64,000 bases of DNA from Phycisphaerales bacterium UBA854 (GCA_002295885.1 DBGM01000030.1:27848-91847); one strand, 5' to 3'; positions 54,428-63,086 are shown, counted from the first letter of the stretch. Translations and numbers: made by a program. The notes: generated from the letters alone by a model not told the origin.

Positions 54428-55143
54428 CAGCCGCGTCCGCCGATGGGCTGCCGCTTGGGCTCCCCGGGGCGCCGCGGATAATCGGGCGGCGTCCGATCGG
54501 TCTTCTCCACGACCACGATGGTTCCGGTGGGCGTTCGGCGACGCTCGACCACACGACACTTGAGCACCCGCAGGGCTTCGGATGCCACCTCCAGTTCGGC
54601 TCCGGCCCGCTCACCCTTGATGGCCAGCAGGACACCACCCTCGACCAGCAGCGGAATGGACAGTTCCAGCAGTACGTTCATGGCCCCCACGGCCCGTGCC
54701 GTCACGAGATCCCATCCCCCGCGGTGCACGCAGCCCGGTTCTCCGATGGTCTCGGCCCGCTCGTCGAGTACGACCACGTTGTCGAGACCCAGCTCCCGCG
54801 CCGTGGACTCCAGGAAGGCGGCCTTCTTGCCCGTAGCTTCCAGAAGCATGAACTCGATGTCGGGCATGGTCACCGCCAGCGGAATACCGGGCAGGCCGCC
54901 GCCGCTGCCCAGATCCAGCACGCGGCGGGCGCCCACCGAACGGATCAGGGGCAGCAGGCTGAGGCTGTCCAGCAGATGCCGGTTCCAGGCCTCCCGGGGA
55001 TCGCGGACCGCAGTGAGGTTTGTCGTGGCGTTGGCTTCGTAGAGGAGGTCCAGGTACCGGGCCAACCGCTCCAACTCATCGGGCTCGAGCTCGAGATGCT
55101 GCTCCCGGAGTGCACGACGAAAATCGGAAGGGATGTCGACCAT
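54427..55143 (-). CDS. rsmG: 16S rRNA (guanine-527 N7) methyltransferase
   Basis: A 238-residue SAM-dependent methyltransferase: VLDLGSGGGLPGIPLA is the SAM motif; NLTAVRDPREAWNRHLLDSL and KKAAFLES are RsmG signatures. It methylates N7 of G527 in 16S rRNA. A C-terminal extension of about 30 basic residues (RRPGEPKRQP) is longer than usual. The start is 2 nt after the rodA stop. Confidence 0.95.
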   Translation of the reverse strand: MVDIPSDFRRALREQHLELEPDELERLARYLDLLYEANATTNLTAVRDPREAWNRHLLDSLSLLPLIRSVGARRVLDLGSGGGLPGIPLAVTMPDIEFMLLEATGKKAAFLESTARELGLDNVVVLDERAETIGEPGCVHRGGWDLVTARAVGAMNVLLELSIPLLVEGGVLLAIKGERAGAELEVASEALRVLKCRVVERRRTPTGTIVVVEKTDRTPPDYPRRPGEPKRQPIGGRG

Positions 55144-55145
55144 GC

Positions 55146-56354
55146 CTACAGCTCCGAGTTCGAGAACTGGAAGGGTTCACGCCAGACCGTGCGATGCGGA
55201 GAGCGGGCGATCGACAGCAGCAGTCCGATCATGATCCAGTTGACTACGAGACTTGAGCCCCCGTAGCTGACGAACGGGAGCGTCATTCCCGTGATCGGAA
55301 ACAGTCCGAGGCACATGCCGGAATTGATCAGCATCTGCGTCATCACCATGATCGAGATGCCCACCGCAACGAGCCGACCGAACGGATCGGTGCTCCGCAC
55401 CGCGACCAGCAGTCCGCCCAGAAGCAGCAGCAGGTAGGCACCCCAGGTCGCCGCGGCGCCCCACAGTCCCCACCGGGCGCAGATGACCGTGAAGATCATG
55501 TCGTTGTGTCGTTCGGGAAGGTGGTTGTACCTCAGCAGCATCGAGGCGTGCTCCGTCTCGTGCCCCTCCATCCCGCCCGCGCCGATGAGGGTCATCGACC
55601 TGGCCCCCTGGTAGCCGATGTCGTTCTCGTAGCGGTCATCCCCCTGGACCTGGGCGACGAGGGCCATGATCCGAGCCCGCTGGTGGGGACGCAGCATGGG
55701 AAGCATGGCCGAAGCGAGCACCAGGCCCACGAGCATGATCTTGAAGAGATCGACGTACCTCGCCCCCGCCGCGACCAGCATCGCCATCAAGGTCGGCAGG
55801 AAGAGCAGCGCTGTGCCCAGATCCGGCTCCATGAGGATCAGCCCCATCGGTACCAGGGCGATCAGCAGCGTAGGCAGCAGTCCGCGGAAACTCCGGTGGG
55901 TCCGACGGAACCGCAGGGAGGCGGCCAGCACCAGCATGAACACGATCTTGGCCAGTTCGGACGGCTGGAGATCCGTGACCACCAGCGAAATCCATCTTCG
56001 GGCTCCGTTGCGGGGACGGACGATCGCCTCCGGTACGAAGGGAATCAGCAGCAGTACCAGCATGGCCAGCACCAGCACCGCCATGGGCCAGGCCCATCGC
56101 CGGTAGAAATCGGGACGCGGACCGGCGGCCAGCAGCGCGGCGAACACCCCCAGGCAGAGAAAGACCATGTGCCGCGTCGCCATGCCCGGAGCCGACAGGT
56201 CGATGGCAGCCACCCCCAGCAACGACAAGGCCATCGCACTCGCAAAGCAGATCCAGCCGGGATTGGGCCGCAGCAGCGTGGCGATGCGCCGCAGCACCGA
56301 CGTCGAAGACGCGCGGCGTCCCGTGGCGGACCAGTTGGTAACCGCCCTGCTCAC
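55146..56354 (-). CDS. rodA: Rod-shape SEDS glycosyltransferase RodA
   Basis: A 402-residue SEDS protein with about ten transmembrane segments. RPRNGARRWISL, QPSELAKI, EPDLGTALL, LPERHNDMIFTVI and FVSYGGSS are the conserved SEDS/RodA motifs. It polymerises peptidoglycan glycan chains with PBP2, encoded by the overlapping upstream gene. RodA rather than FtsW is inferred from that partner. Confidence 0.93.
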   Translation of the reverse strand: MSRAVTNWSATGRRASSTSVLRRIATLLRPNPGWICFASAMALSLLGVAAIDLSAPGMATRHMVFLCLGVFAALLAAGPRPDFYRRWAWPMAVLVLAMLVLLLIPFVPEAIVRPRNGARRWISLVVTDLQPSELAKIVFMLVLAASLRFRRTHRSFRGLLPTLLIALVPMGLILMEPDLGTALLFLPTLMAMLVAAGARYVDLFKIMLVGLVLASAMLPMLRPHQRARIMALVAQVQGDDRYENDIGYQGARSMTLIGAGGMEGHETEHASMLLRYNHLPERHNDMIFTVICARWGLWGAAATWGAYLLLLLGGLLVAVRSTDPFGRLVAVGISIMVMTQMLINSGMCLGLFPITGMTLPFVSYGGSSLVVNWIMIGLLLSIARSPHRTVWREPFQFSNSEL

Positions 56355-58627
56355 CGAGCCACCTCCCCGACGCCGAGATGCCCCGTTCGTTGCAGGGCGT
56401 GGATGACCTGGTTTGCGATCGGACCCGCGACGCGGCCCCCGCTGCCTCCGTGCTCGACCAAGACAGCCACTGCGTACCGGGGGGTGACGTCACCGGCCAG
56501 TCCGACGAACCACGCGTGGTGCAGTTCATCGATTCGTTCTCCGGGCTCGATCGCCCCGTCTCCGTCGACGTCCGTCACCAGCGGCGGCGCCTGGGCCGTG
56601 CCGGTCTTGCCCCAGACCCGGATGGGATCGACGTTGAAGATCGGCTCGTAGTCACCCGGCCCGTACTTGAGGCGGCTGCCCGTTCCCCACGACTCGGTGA
56701 CGGCATCGTTCAATCCTTCGAGGATGGCGTCGACGATCGAGTCGTCGAAACGCACATCGGGTCCCGGGGGCGATGTCCGCAGGCCGCGGATGAACGTCGG
56801 CGGCAGTCGGCGACCTCCGCGGGCCAGGATGGCGTAGGCATTGGCGGCTTGCAGCACAGTCCAGCTGACACCGCCCTGGCCGATGGACAGCATGACGGAC
56901 TCGAAGCGATCCTCTCCGCGACGCCGCAACGCATCACGCTGCTGCGCATTCGGCAGATGCCCCCGACCGGAGACTCCCTCGGCGACGCTCCCGAGGGGGG
57001 CAAGGCCCGGCTCGAGCCTTCGACCGAGACCGAAGTACTCGTACCAGTCGACGATCCGGTCGAGTCCCAGTCGATCCCCCAGTTCGTAGAAGTAGCAGTT
57101 GCAGGATCTCGCCAAGGCCTCCGCCGGCTGCAGCGGTCCGTGCACCGCATGGTTGTTGCGGGGCCGGTAGATCCAGCAACGGGCGATCCCGGGCTGCCCC
57201 GGAAAGTGGTGTCCGTTGCATTCGATCGTGGTACCGGCACCGCATTCACCCTCGACGGATGCCGCGGCCAGCACCAGCGGCTTGATGATTGATCCGGGCG
57301 GATACACCGCCTCCAGTGCACGATCGGCCCACGGCTGCCGGATTTCACGCTCGACCGCCGTCATCTCCATGGCGGCGGATCGCGACGGCACGGAGACCGA
57401 GGCCAGCACCTCGCCGGTTTCGATCTCGAGCACGACCACCGAGCCGTTCAACGGCCGCCCCTGGTCCAGGCGGGTGGTGCCGTGCCAGGGCTGCACATTG
57501 AGCAGGCCCACGGCATCCGAAAGCACCGCTTCGATCCGGCCCTGGAGCTCGATGTCGATCGTCGTCTGCAGATCCCGTCCGGGCTCCTGCTCCAGCCTGG
57601 TCTCCTCGCCCGTGTCCCGGCGACTCCGGACCGAGCCGCGGACGCCCCGAAGATGCTCCTCCCACCCCTGCTCCAGCCCTCCGGAACCGACCTCGTCGTC
57701 GAGGAGATATCCCCCGCGATCGACGACCCCCGTTTCCACGTCACGGAAGGGACGCCGGGCCACATCCTCCTCCCAGACCGGGCGACGCACGCCGCCCAGC
57801 AGATGACCGGCGACGCCTTCGACCGGAACCGTGGCCGGCGTCGGACTTCGCAGGCCGCGCGGCAGAGTCGACCGGTCGACTTCCACCTGATCCCGTGCGT
57901 GCGGGTTCACCCGGTGCCGGGCGTGCCTGACCTGAACGAGTTCGGGGAGCCGGGCCTCCATCGCTCGGAAGGTGATCGCTGTCTCGTCGTCGACCGCGGG
58001 CAGCAGCACGTGGAACGCCTCCTGTTCCGCAATCGGTCGGGGGCGGAACGTCGGACCGTGCTCCTCCCCCGAGTACCGGGCTTCGTGCCTCCGACGCTGC
58101 TGCTCCCAGACCACGGCGGCCATGTGCTGGACGGTGGCCAGCACGTCGTTGCGGCGTTCGTCGAGTTCGCCGGGCTCGAGGGAGGCGGACGTTTCGACGT
58201 CCTCCCAGAAGGCCTCGAGTTCGCGTTGCACGACTCGATGCTCTCCGGCGATCAGCTGTTCGCGCTGCGAAGGGGACGCCGCGGACCAGGCCGCATCTCC
58301 GGCCGCACGTCGGGCCGCACGGACCGCCTGCTGACGAATCCACGCACCGGTGATCGCATCGTAGGAGAACGCCACGTCGTAGGCGGGTTCGTCGTGGGCG
58401 AGCACCCGCCCGGAACGATCGAGAATGCTGCCTCGCCAGGTCGGCAGCCACGACTGCTCATGCAGTCTCGACTCGGCCAGGACCGCGTGCCGCGATCCGT
58501 CGACCACGGCCAGCCGCACCAGCTGCAGCAGCAGCACGACATTCACCACCACGACGCACAGACCGAGCACCACCACCCGGCTCTGGAACATCGTCATTCG
58601 ATTTCGTCTGGTGCGTGGCATGGCCAT
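56351..58627 (-). CDS. mrdA: Penicillin-binding protein 2 (transpeptidase)
   Basis: A 758-residue class B PBP: one N-terminal membrane helix (about 16-40), a pedestal domain with GSILDRSGRVLAHDEPAYD, then a transpeptidase domain with SxxK at YPPGSIIKP (Ser at about 443), SxN as SCNCYFYELG and KTG as WGKTGTAQ. The region between helix and transpeptidase is long (about 370 residues), longer than the usual PBP2. ATGA overlap to rodA supports a shared elongation role. The start is uncertain among ATGs at 58627, 58621 and 58597. Confidence 0.92.
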   Translation of the reverse strand: MAMPRTRRNRMTMFQSRVVVLGLCVVVVNVVLLLQLVRLAVVDGSRHAVLAESRLHEQSWLPTWRGSILDRSGRVLAHDEPAYDVAFSYDAITGAWIRQQAVRAARRAAGDAAWSAASPSQREQLIAGEHRVVQRELEAFWEDVETSASLEPGELDERRNDVLATVQHMAAVVWEQQRRRHEARYSGEEHGPTFRPRPIAEQEAFHVLLPAVDDETAITFRAMEARLPELVQVRHARHRVNPHARDQVEVDRSTLPRGLRSPTPATVPVEGVAGHLLGGVRRPVWEEDVARRPFRDVETGVVDRGGYLLDDEVGSGGLEQGWEEHLRGVRGSVRSRRDTGEETRLEQEPGRDLQTTIDIELQGRIEAVLSDAVGLLNVQPWHGTTRLDQGRPLNGSVVVLEIETGEVLASVSVPSRSAAMEMTAVEREIRQPWADRALEAVYPPGSIIKPLVLAAASVEGECGAGTTIECNGHHFPGQPGIARCWIYRPRNNHAVHGPLQPAEALARSCNCYFYELGDRLGLDRIVDWYEYFGLGRRLEPGLAPLGSVAEGVSGRGHLPNAQQRDALRRRGEDRFESVMLSIGQGGVSWTVLQAANAYAILARGGRRLPPTFIRGLRTSPPGPDVRFDDSIVDAILEGLNDAVTESWGTGSRLKYGPGDYEPIFNVDPIRVWGKTGTAQAPPLVTDVDGDGAIEPGERIDELHHAWFVGLAGDVTPRYAVAVLVEHGGSGGRVAGPIANQVIHALQRTGHLGVGEVAR

Positions 58628-58712
58628 CCGTGGCTGCAGCGTGGTTCGAGGTCGTCCGTACCTCGTGTGAGGATACCCCTCACGCACGATCCATGCATGT
58701 TTTCTCGGTATT

Positions 58713-59366
58713 TCAAGTGGAGGAATCGCAGGAATCGTCGGCGAAAGGACGCCACCGCGGCCCCTCCGAAACGGCCCGATGCAACCGGGCCAGGAACTCC
58801 GCCCGGTCCAGTTCGATGCAGCCGAACCGCTCCAGATGCCCGGTGGTGAACTGGACGTCCAGCAGCCGGAAGTCGCATCGCCTCAGATGATCGACCAGAT
58901 GGACGAGGCAGACCTTGGATCCGTCCCGCCCCCGAACCGGGTCGCTGAACATGGATTCCCCGAAGAAGGCCCCCCCGACCGCCACGCCGTAGAGCCCCGC
59001 CACCAGCTCATCGCCCGACCACGCCTCGAACGAATGCCCCCATCCGAGCCGATGCAGACGGGTGAAGACCTCGATGATGCGTTCATCGATCCAGGATTCG
59101 GGTTCGTCGATCCGGGGCGCTGCACAGGCCCGGATGACCTCCTCGAAGGCCAGATCCACAGTGATGCGGAACCGTCCCGATCGGACGGTCCGCGCCAGTG
59201 AGCGGGGAACGTGAACGGCATCCAATGGAAGCACCGCCCGTGGATCCGGGCTGTACCACCCCATGGAACCATCCACGGGGTCCGCCATCGGGAAGATGCC
59301 GCGGGCGTATCCCTCGAGGACAAGTTCCGGGGAGAGTGGCTCGGGATGCGATGAATCGTGGGACAT
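58713..59366 (-). CDS. aat: Leucyl/phenylalanyl-tRNA-protein transferase
   Basis: A 217-residue GNAT-like enzyme: YARGIFPMADP, MGWYSPDPRAVLPLDA, LGWGHSFEAW, LVAGLYGVAVGGAFFGESMFS and FRLLDVQF are Aat signatures. It adds Leu or Phe to proteins with basic N-termini for ClpS/ClpAP degradation. An earlier in-frame ATG at 59387 is possible. Neither start has a strong ribosome site. Confidence 0.93.
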   Translation of the reverse strand: MSHDSSHPEPLSPELVLEGYARGIFPMADPVDGSMGWYSPDPRAVLPLDAVHVPRSLARTVRSGRFRITVDLAFEEVIRACAAPRIDEPESWIDERIIEVFTRLHRLGWGHSFEAWSGDELVAGLYGVAVGGAFFGESMFSDPVRGRDGSKVCLVHLVDHLRRCDFRLLDVQFTTGHLERFGCIELDRAEFLARLHRAVSEGPRWRPFADDSCDSST

Positions 59367-59421
59367 GAGGCGAAAGGTCGTCTGCATGGAAGCATACGTG
59401 GCTTTCAACCCCGCAGCGCGG

Positions 59422-59427
59422 TAGGGT
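59422..59427 (+). promoter_or_regulatory. Candidate -10 (TAGGGT) for the lamin-tail protein gene
   Basis: TAGGGT ends 9 nt before the ATG. Its AGGG could equally act as a weak ribosome site. Confidence 0.3.
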
Positions 59428-59436
59428 GCAGACACC

Positions 59437-60198
59437 ATGATTTCCCTCTCCATCCTGCTTCTTGCCGTCGGTTCCGAATCGAGTGTCGTGATCACCGAGA
59501 TCATGTACGACCCTGCATCCCCCGAACGATCCGGGGAAGCCGAATGGGTGGAGATCGCCAACCTGTCGTCGAGCAAGGTGACGATGAAGGGCTGGAGGCT
59601 CGACGACGAGGACGTTGCCGGCTGGGGCACCTTCGACGAGTCCCTCGACCCCGGACAGGTGGCGGTCCTCATCAACGGTGATGCGACGTCAGCCGACGAG
59701 TTTCGAAAGGCCTGGACCGATGACCCGGATGCAGAACCCGATTTCCTGATCATCCCCGTCAGCTGGGGGTCCCTCGCCAATAAAGCCACCGCCGACGATG
59801 AAGTCCTGACTCTCCTCGACGAAAATGGCTCGGTCGTCGCCAAGGCCAACTACCAGATTGGCAATGGCTGGCCACCACGCTCCAGAAACGGATCCAGCAT
59901 CTACATGCCGAGCCCGTCCCATGCCTCGATGAACGTCGGGACCGCCTGGTCCCAGTCGAAGGCTGGGGTCCACGGCGCCCGTGCCTGCAATCCCGGTGGG
60001 GTCTTCACCAAGCCGGACATCGGCTCACCGGGAACCATCACCAAGACCACAGCCCCCGCTGCTCCGGCCGCCCCGCCGCCTCCCTCACCGAGTCCCCCGG
60101 CCCCGGCGCCCAAGACCCCCGCCCCAGCCCCGGCCCCGCCAACCCCCCCCAAGACACCCGATCCGCCTCCCGCGGACGATGACGACATCCCTTATTGA
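59437..60198 (+). CDS. Secreted lamin-tail-domain protein with Pro-rich C-terminus
   Basis: A 253-residue protein: a short signal peptide (about 1-15), then a lamin-tail (LTD) Ig-like domain with VVITEIMYDP, AEWVEIANLSSSKVTMKGW and LDPGQVAVLIN. After about residue 205 comes a low-complexity Pro/Ala tail ending in DDDDIPY. LTD domains are common on secreted proteins of planctomycetes and some other bacteria; a surface or matrix role is inferred. No catalytic site is seen. Confidence 0.85.
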   Translation: MISLSILLLAVGSESSVVITEIMYDPASPERSGEAEWVEIANLSSSKVTMKGWRLDDEDVAGWGTFDESLDPGQVAVLINGDATSADEFRKAWTDDPDAEPDFLIIPVSWGSLANKATADDEVLTLLDENGSVVAKANYQIGNGWPPRSRNGSSIYMPSPSHASMNVGTAWSQSKAGVHGARACNPGGVFTKPDIGSPGTITKTTAPAAPAAPPPPSPSPPAPAPKTPAPAPAPPTPPKTPDPPPADDDDIPY

Positions 60199-60217
60199 GG
60201 CCTCGGAAGGCGGACCC

Positions 60218-60246
60218 TTGCCCCCTTCCCCGTCTGGATCTACAAT
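60218..60246 (+). promoter_or_regulatory. Promoter: TTGCCC-17-TACAAT
   Basis: A -35-like TTGCCC at 60218-60223 is followed by a 17-bp spacer and TACAAT at 60241-60246. This is the best vegetative-type promoter in the window. Transcription would begin near 60253 and could include the leader ORF, the tRNA and the genes beyond. Confidence 0.6.
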
Positions 60247-60272
60247 CCTCGTTTCCCTTTGAGGAGCCGTCG

Positions 60273-60317
60273 GTGACACGTACGTGGCGCCGCATGGGGT
60301 ACCCAGGTCGCGGTTGA
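60273..60317 (+). CDS. Possible 14-residue leader peptide
   Basis: A GTG 6 nt after a GAGGAG begins a short frame that ends at a TGA at 60315-60317; the peptide reads MTRTWRRMGYPGRG. Because it sits just after a promoter, it may be a leader peptide or chance. The Arg and Trp content is not enough to assign attenuation. Low confidence. Confidence 0.25.
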   Translation: MTRTWRRMGYPGRG

Positions 60318-60480
60318 CGGGTATTCCAGCTCCGGGAACTTTCAGCCGCGGCAGTGGAGCGCCCCCGAGCGTGATTCCACTTTCCGCGACAGGCAACCGG
60401 GCACGGATCGTGCCCACCATGACGCGGAACGAGGAACCATCCACCCGGCCCCACCCGACCTTCATTCATACCCCGCACCA

Positions 60481-60552
60481 TGGCCCGTGGTGTAATTGGT
60501 AACACACCTGGTTTTGGTCCAGGCATTCCAAGTTCGAGTCTTGGCGGGCCAG
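60481..60552 (+). tRNA. tRNA-Gln (anticodon TTG)
   Basis: A 72-nt cloverleaf: acceptor TGGCCCG/CGGGCCA, anticodon stem CCTGG/CCAGG around loop TTTTGGT with anticodon TTG (reads CAA), and T loop TTCGAGT. The discriminator is G at 60552; CCA is not encoded. It lies 19 bp before the GlmU-like gene. Confidence 0.95.
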
Positions 60553-60571
60553 TTTCACGGCAACAGCAAGC

Positions 60572-61363
60572 ATGACCACCTCCGAACCACAATCCGACCG
60601 ACCCGTCGCCGCCATCGTCCTGGCCGCCGGCAAGGGAACGCGCATGGGAGGAGACCTGCCGAAGGTGGCCTTCGAGGTCGCCGACCGCCCCATGGTCAAC
60701 TGGGTCGTCGACGCCCTGCGGAACTCCGGAGTGCAGCGAGTGCTGCTGGTGGTCGGCTACCGGGCGGACCACGTCCGTTCGCTGTTCGAGGGTGATGCGG
60801 CCATCGAGTTCGTCGAGCAGCACGAACAGCTGGGTACCGGCCACGCCGTACTGTGCTGCCGCGATGCCCTCGAGTCCTTCGACGGGGACCTCGTGGTCCT
60901 GGCCGGCGACGGCCCGCTCATCCGTTCCGAGACCATCGACACCCTGCTGCGAACCCATCGCACCGCCTCCGCGTCGGCCACCCTGGCCACCTCGAACATC
61001 GAGGATCCGACGGGATACGGGCGAATCGTTCGGGACGGGGAGGGACGGTTCGAAGCCATCGTCGAGCACAAGAACGCCTCCGAAGCCGTACTGGCGATCC
61101 ACGAGGTCTATCCCAGCTACGCCTGCTTCGATGCCGGTGCCCTCTTCGAGTGCCTTTCGACCCTGCTGCCGGACTCCGTCACCGGCGAGTACTACCTCAC
61201 CGAGGTGCCCGCGATGCTTCATGCCGCCGAATCGACCGTCGAGGTCGTCGACGCCGTGCCGGCGGAGGACGTCCTGTCCATCAACACCCCAGACCAGCTG
61301 GCGGAGGTCGATGCGATCCTCCGCAGCCGACACCGGACCGCAGCCACGGAGGCCACACCATGA
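60572..61363 (+). CDS. GlmU-type UDP-sugar pyrophosphorylase without acetyltransferase domain
   Basis: A 263-residue nucleotidyltransferase: LAAGKGTRMGGDLPKV is the uridylyl-binding loop, GTGHAVLCC and LAGDGPL follow, and IVEHKNAS and SINTPDQLAEV close the fold. It resembles the N-terminal half of GlmU; the left-handed beta-helix that acetylates glucosamine-1-phosphate is absent. It would make UDP-GlcNAc from GlcNAc-1-P, so the acetyl step must come from elsewhere. The stop overlaps the prs start (ATGA). Confidence 0.82.
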   Translation: MTTSEPQSDRPVAAIVLAAGKGTRMGGDLPKVAFEVADRPMVNWVVDALRNSGVQRVLLVVGYRADHVRSLFEGDAAIEFVEQHEQLGTGHAVLCCRDALESFDGDLVVLAGDGPLIRSETIDTLLRTHRTASASATLATSNIEDPTGYGRIVRDGEGRFEAIVEHKNASEAVLAIHEVYPSYACFDAGALFECLSTLLPDSVTGEYYLTEVPAMLHAAESTVEVVDAVPAEDVLSINTPDQLAEVDAILRSRHRTAATEATP

Positions 61364-62343
61364 GTGCCGTCGACCGCGATCACCTGAAGATCTTCGCCGG
61401 ACGCGCCAGCGCCAAGCTGACGGACGAGATGTGCCAGCACCTGATGCTGCCGATCGGACAGGGACAGACCGAGCTCTTCCCGGACGGCGAGCTGATCGTG
61501 CGGGTCGAGGAGGACGTCCGCGGCCGGGACTGCTTCGTGGTCCAGTCGACCTGCGCCCCCGTGAACGCGAACCTGATGGAACTGCTGATCTACATCGACT
61601 GCCTCCGTCGGGCATCGGCCAAGCGGATCACGGCGGTGGTCCCCTACTTCGGCTACGCCCGTCAGGACCGGAAGGACGCGGGCCGCACGCCGATCACCGC
61701 CAAGCTGGTCGCCAACCTGGTCGTCGCCGCCGGCGCCAACCGCGTGCTGACCATGGACCTCCACGCGGCCCAGATCCAGGGATTCTTCGACATTCCGGTG
61801 GACCACCTCTCCGCCGCCACGGTCTTCTGCGACTACTTCAAGACCATTCGCGAGGAGATGGAGGACCTGGTCATCGTCTCGCCGGACGTCGGCAACGTGA
61901 AGGTGGCCAACGCCTACGCCAGCGCGCTGGACGCGGACCTGGCCATCATCGACAAGCGGCGGGAATCCGGCATGAAGGTCGCATCGAAGAACCTCATTGG
62001 CGACGTCAAGGGCCGTACGGTCCTGATGGTCGACGACATGATCTCCACCGCGGGCACGATCTGCGAGGCCGCCAAGCTGGTCATGGACCGGGGAGCGCGA
62101 TCGGTGATCGCCGCCGCCTCGCATCCCGTGCTGGTCGGGCTTGCCTTCGAGCGGCTCGCCGACTCACCGATCTCCAGAATCGTCGTGACGGACTCGATTC
62201 CCGACGACGGACGACTCGACCCCATCCGGGACAAGCTCGTCACCCTCAGTGTGGCCTCCCTGCTCGGCGAAGCCGTCCACCGGATCCACCATGACATGTC
62301 CGTTTCCGCGCTATTCCAGCGGGGAACCGGCACCAAGCGATGA
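61360..62343 (+). CDS. prs: Ribose-phosphate pyrophosphokinase
   Basis: A 327-residue PRPP synthase: IFAGRASAKL, PDGELIVRVEEDVRG, YFGYARQDRK, MDLHAAQIQGFFDIPVDHL and the PRPP loop VDDMISTAGT. It makes PRPP from ribose-5-phosphate and ATP for nucleotide and histidine synthesis. Coupling to the GlmU-like gene is a familiar arrangement in bacteria (glmU-prs). Confidence 0.96.
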   Translation: MSAVDRDHLKIFAGRASAKLTDEMCQHLMLPIGQGQTELFPDGELIVRVEEDVRGRDCFVVQSTCAPVNANLMELLIYIDCLRRASAKRITAVVPYFGYARQDRKDAGRTPITAKLVANLVVAAGANRVLTMDLHAAQIQGFFDIPVDHLSAATVFCDYFKTIREEMEDLVIVSPDVGNVKVANAYASALDADLAIIDKRRESGMKVASKNLIGDVKGRTVLMVDDMISTAGTICEAAKLVMDRGARSVIAAASHPVLVGLAFERLADSPISRIVVTDSIPDDGRLDPIRDKLVTLSVASLLGEAVHRIHHDMSVSALFQRGTGTKR

Positions 62344-62355
62344 AACCGACTCCGC

Positions 62356-62371
62356 CTCCGAATGTTCGGAG
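62356..62371 (+). repeat. Inverted repeat before the L25 gene
   Basis: CTCCGAATGTTCGGAG is a perfect 7-bp inverted repeat around a 2-nt centre, between prs and the L25 gene. It could be an operator half-site pair or an RNA hairpin; no T run follows, so not an intrinsic terminator. Confidence 0.5.
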
Positions 62372-62401
62372 CGGCGTACAGAAGACGAAAGAGAGCATCA
62401 G

Positions 62402-63064
62402 ATGAGCAACGACACCATCACCCTCGAGACCGAGCTGCGCGAGCGCACCGGCACGCGGTTCGCCAAGCGGCTCCGCAAGGCCGGCCGTCTCCCCGGCGTC
62501 ATCTACGGACAGGGCGACGCCCCCACGTCCATCAGCCTGGACGAGAAGGAGATCCTCCGGCATCTCCACGACGGCGCTCGGGTCATGAACCTCGCCGTCG
62601 GCGGCAGCAACGAGACCTGCCTGGTGAAGGATCTCCAGTTCGGGTACCTCGGCGACAACGTCATCCACATCGACTTCACCCGCGTGAACCTCGATCAAGT
62701 CGTCACCGTCAACGTACCGGTCACCACCTTCGGCACACCGAAGCTCGCCGGCGAGGCCGGCGCCATGCTCGAGGTCGTCCGAACCGAGATCGAGGTGGAA
62801 TGCAAGGTCAGCGACATCCCCAACGAGATCCGCGTCGACATCACCGAGATGGGCGAGGTGCTCTCCGTGGGCGACCTCGAACTGCCCGCCGGCGTGACCC
62901 CCACCCTCGAGGCGGAGAAGCACATCGTGCACATCACCTTCGTCAAGGAGGAGGAGGCCGAGGGCGAGGAGGCCGGAGTCGATGCCGATGGCGCCGAACC
63001 GGAGGTCATCAGCAAGGACAAGGGCGACGATGACGCCGAAGGAGACGGTGACAGCGACGGCTGA
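62402..63064 (+). CDS. rplY: Ribosomal protein bL25, Ctc-type long form
   Basis: A 220-residue protein: the N-terminal 5S-rRNA-binding L25 domain (RTGTRFAKRLRKAGRLPGV, YG) is followed by the TL5/Ctc C-terminal domain (VNVPVTTFG, LEVVRTEIEVEC, ITEMGEVLSVGDL). The last 40 residues are a strongly acidic tail. Stress-linked Ctc form; here upstream of pth as in many bacteria. AAGAGAG is the ribosome site. Confidence 0.95.
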   Translation: MSNDTITLETELRERTGTRFAKRLRKAGRLPGVIYGQGDAPTSISLDEKEILRHLHDGARVMNLAVGGSNETCLVKDLQFGYLGDNVIHIDFTRVNLDQVVTVNVPVTTFGTPKLAGEAGAMLEVVRTEIEVECKVSDIPNEIRVDITEMGEVLSVGDLELPAGVTPTLEAEKHIVHITFVKEEEAEGEEAGVDADGAEPEVISKDKGDDDAEGDGDSDG

Positions 63065-63086
63065 TCACCGCGGAAAGGAACCTTCC

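Larger units (their letters stand above)
60199..60480 (+). other. 282-bp intergenic region before tRNA-Gln
   Basis: It contains a good promoter candidate (60218-60246) and a possible 14-residue leader ORF (60273-60317). After the ORF no further frame or recognised RNA fold is seen. No strong terminator lies between the promoter and the tRNA. Confidence 0.6.

Noticed and set aside
60199..60480. A structured RNA such as SRP RNA, RNase P or tmRNA in the gap before tRNA-Gln.
   Set aside because: None of the conserved cores of these RNAs is present.
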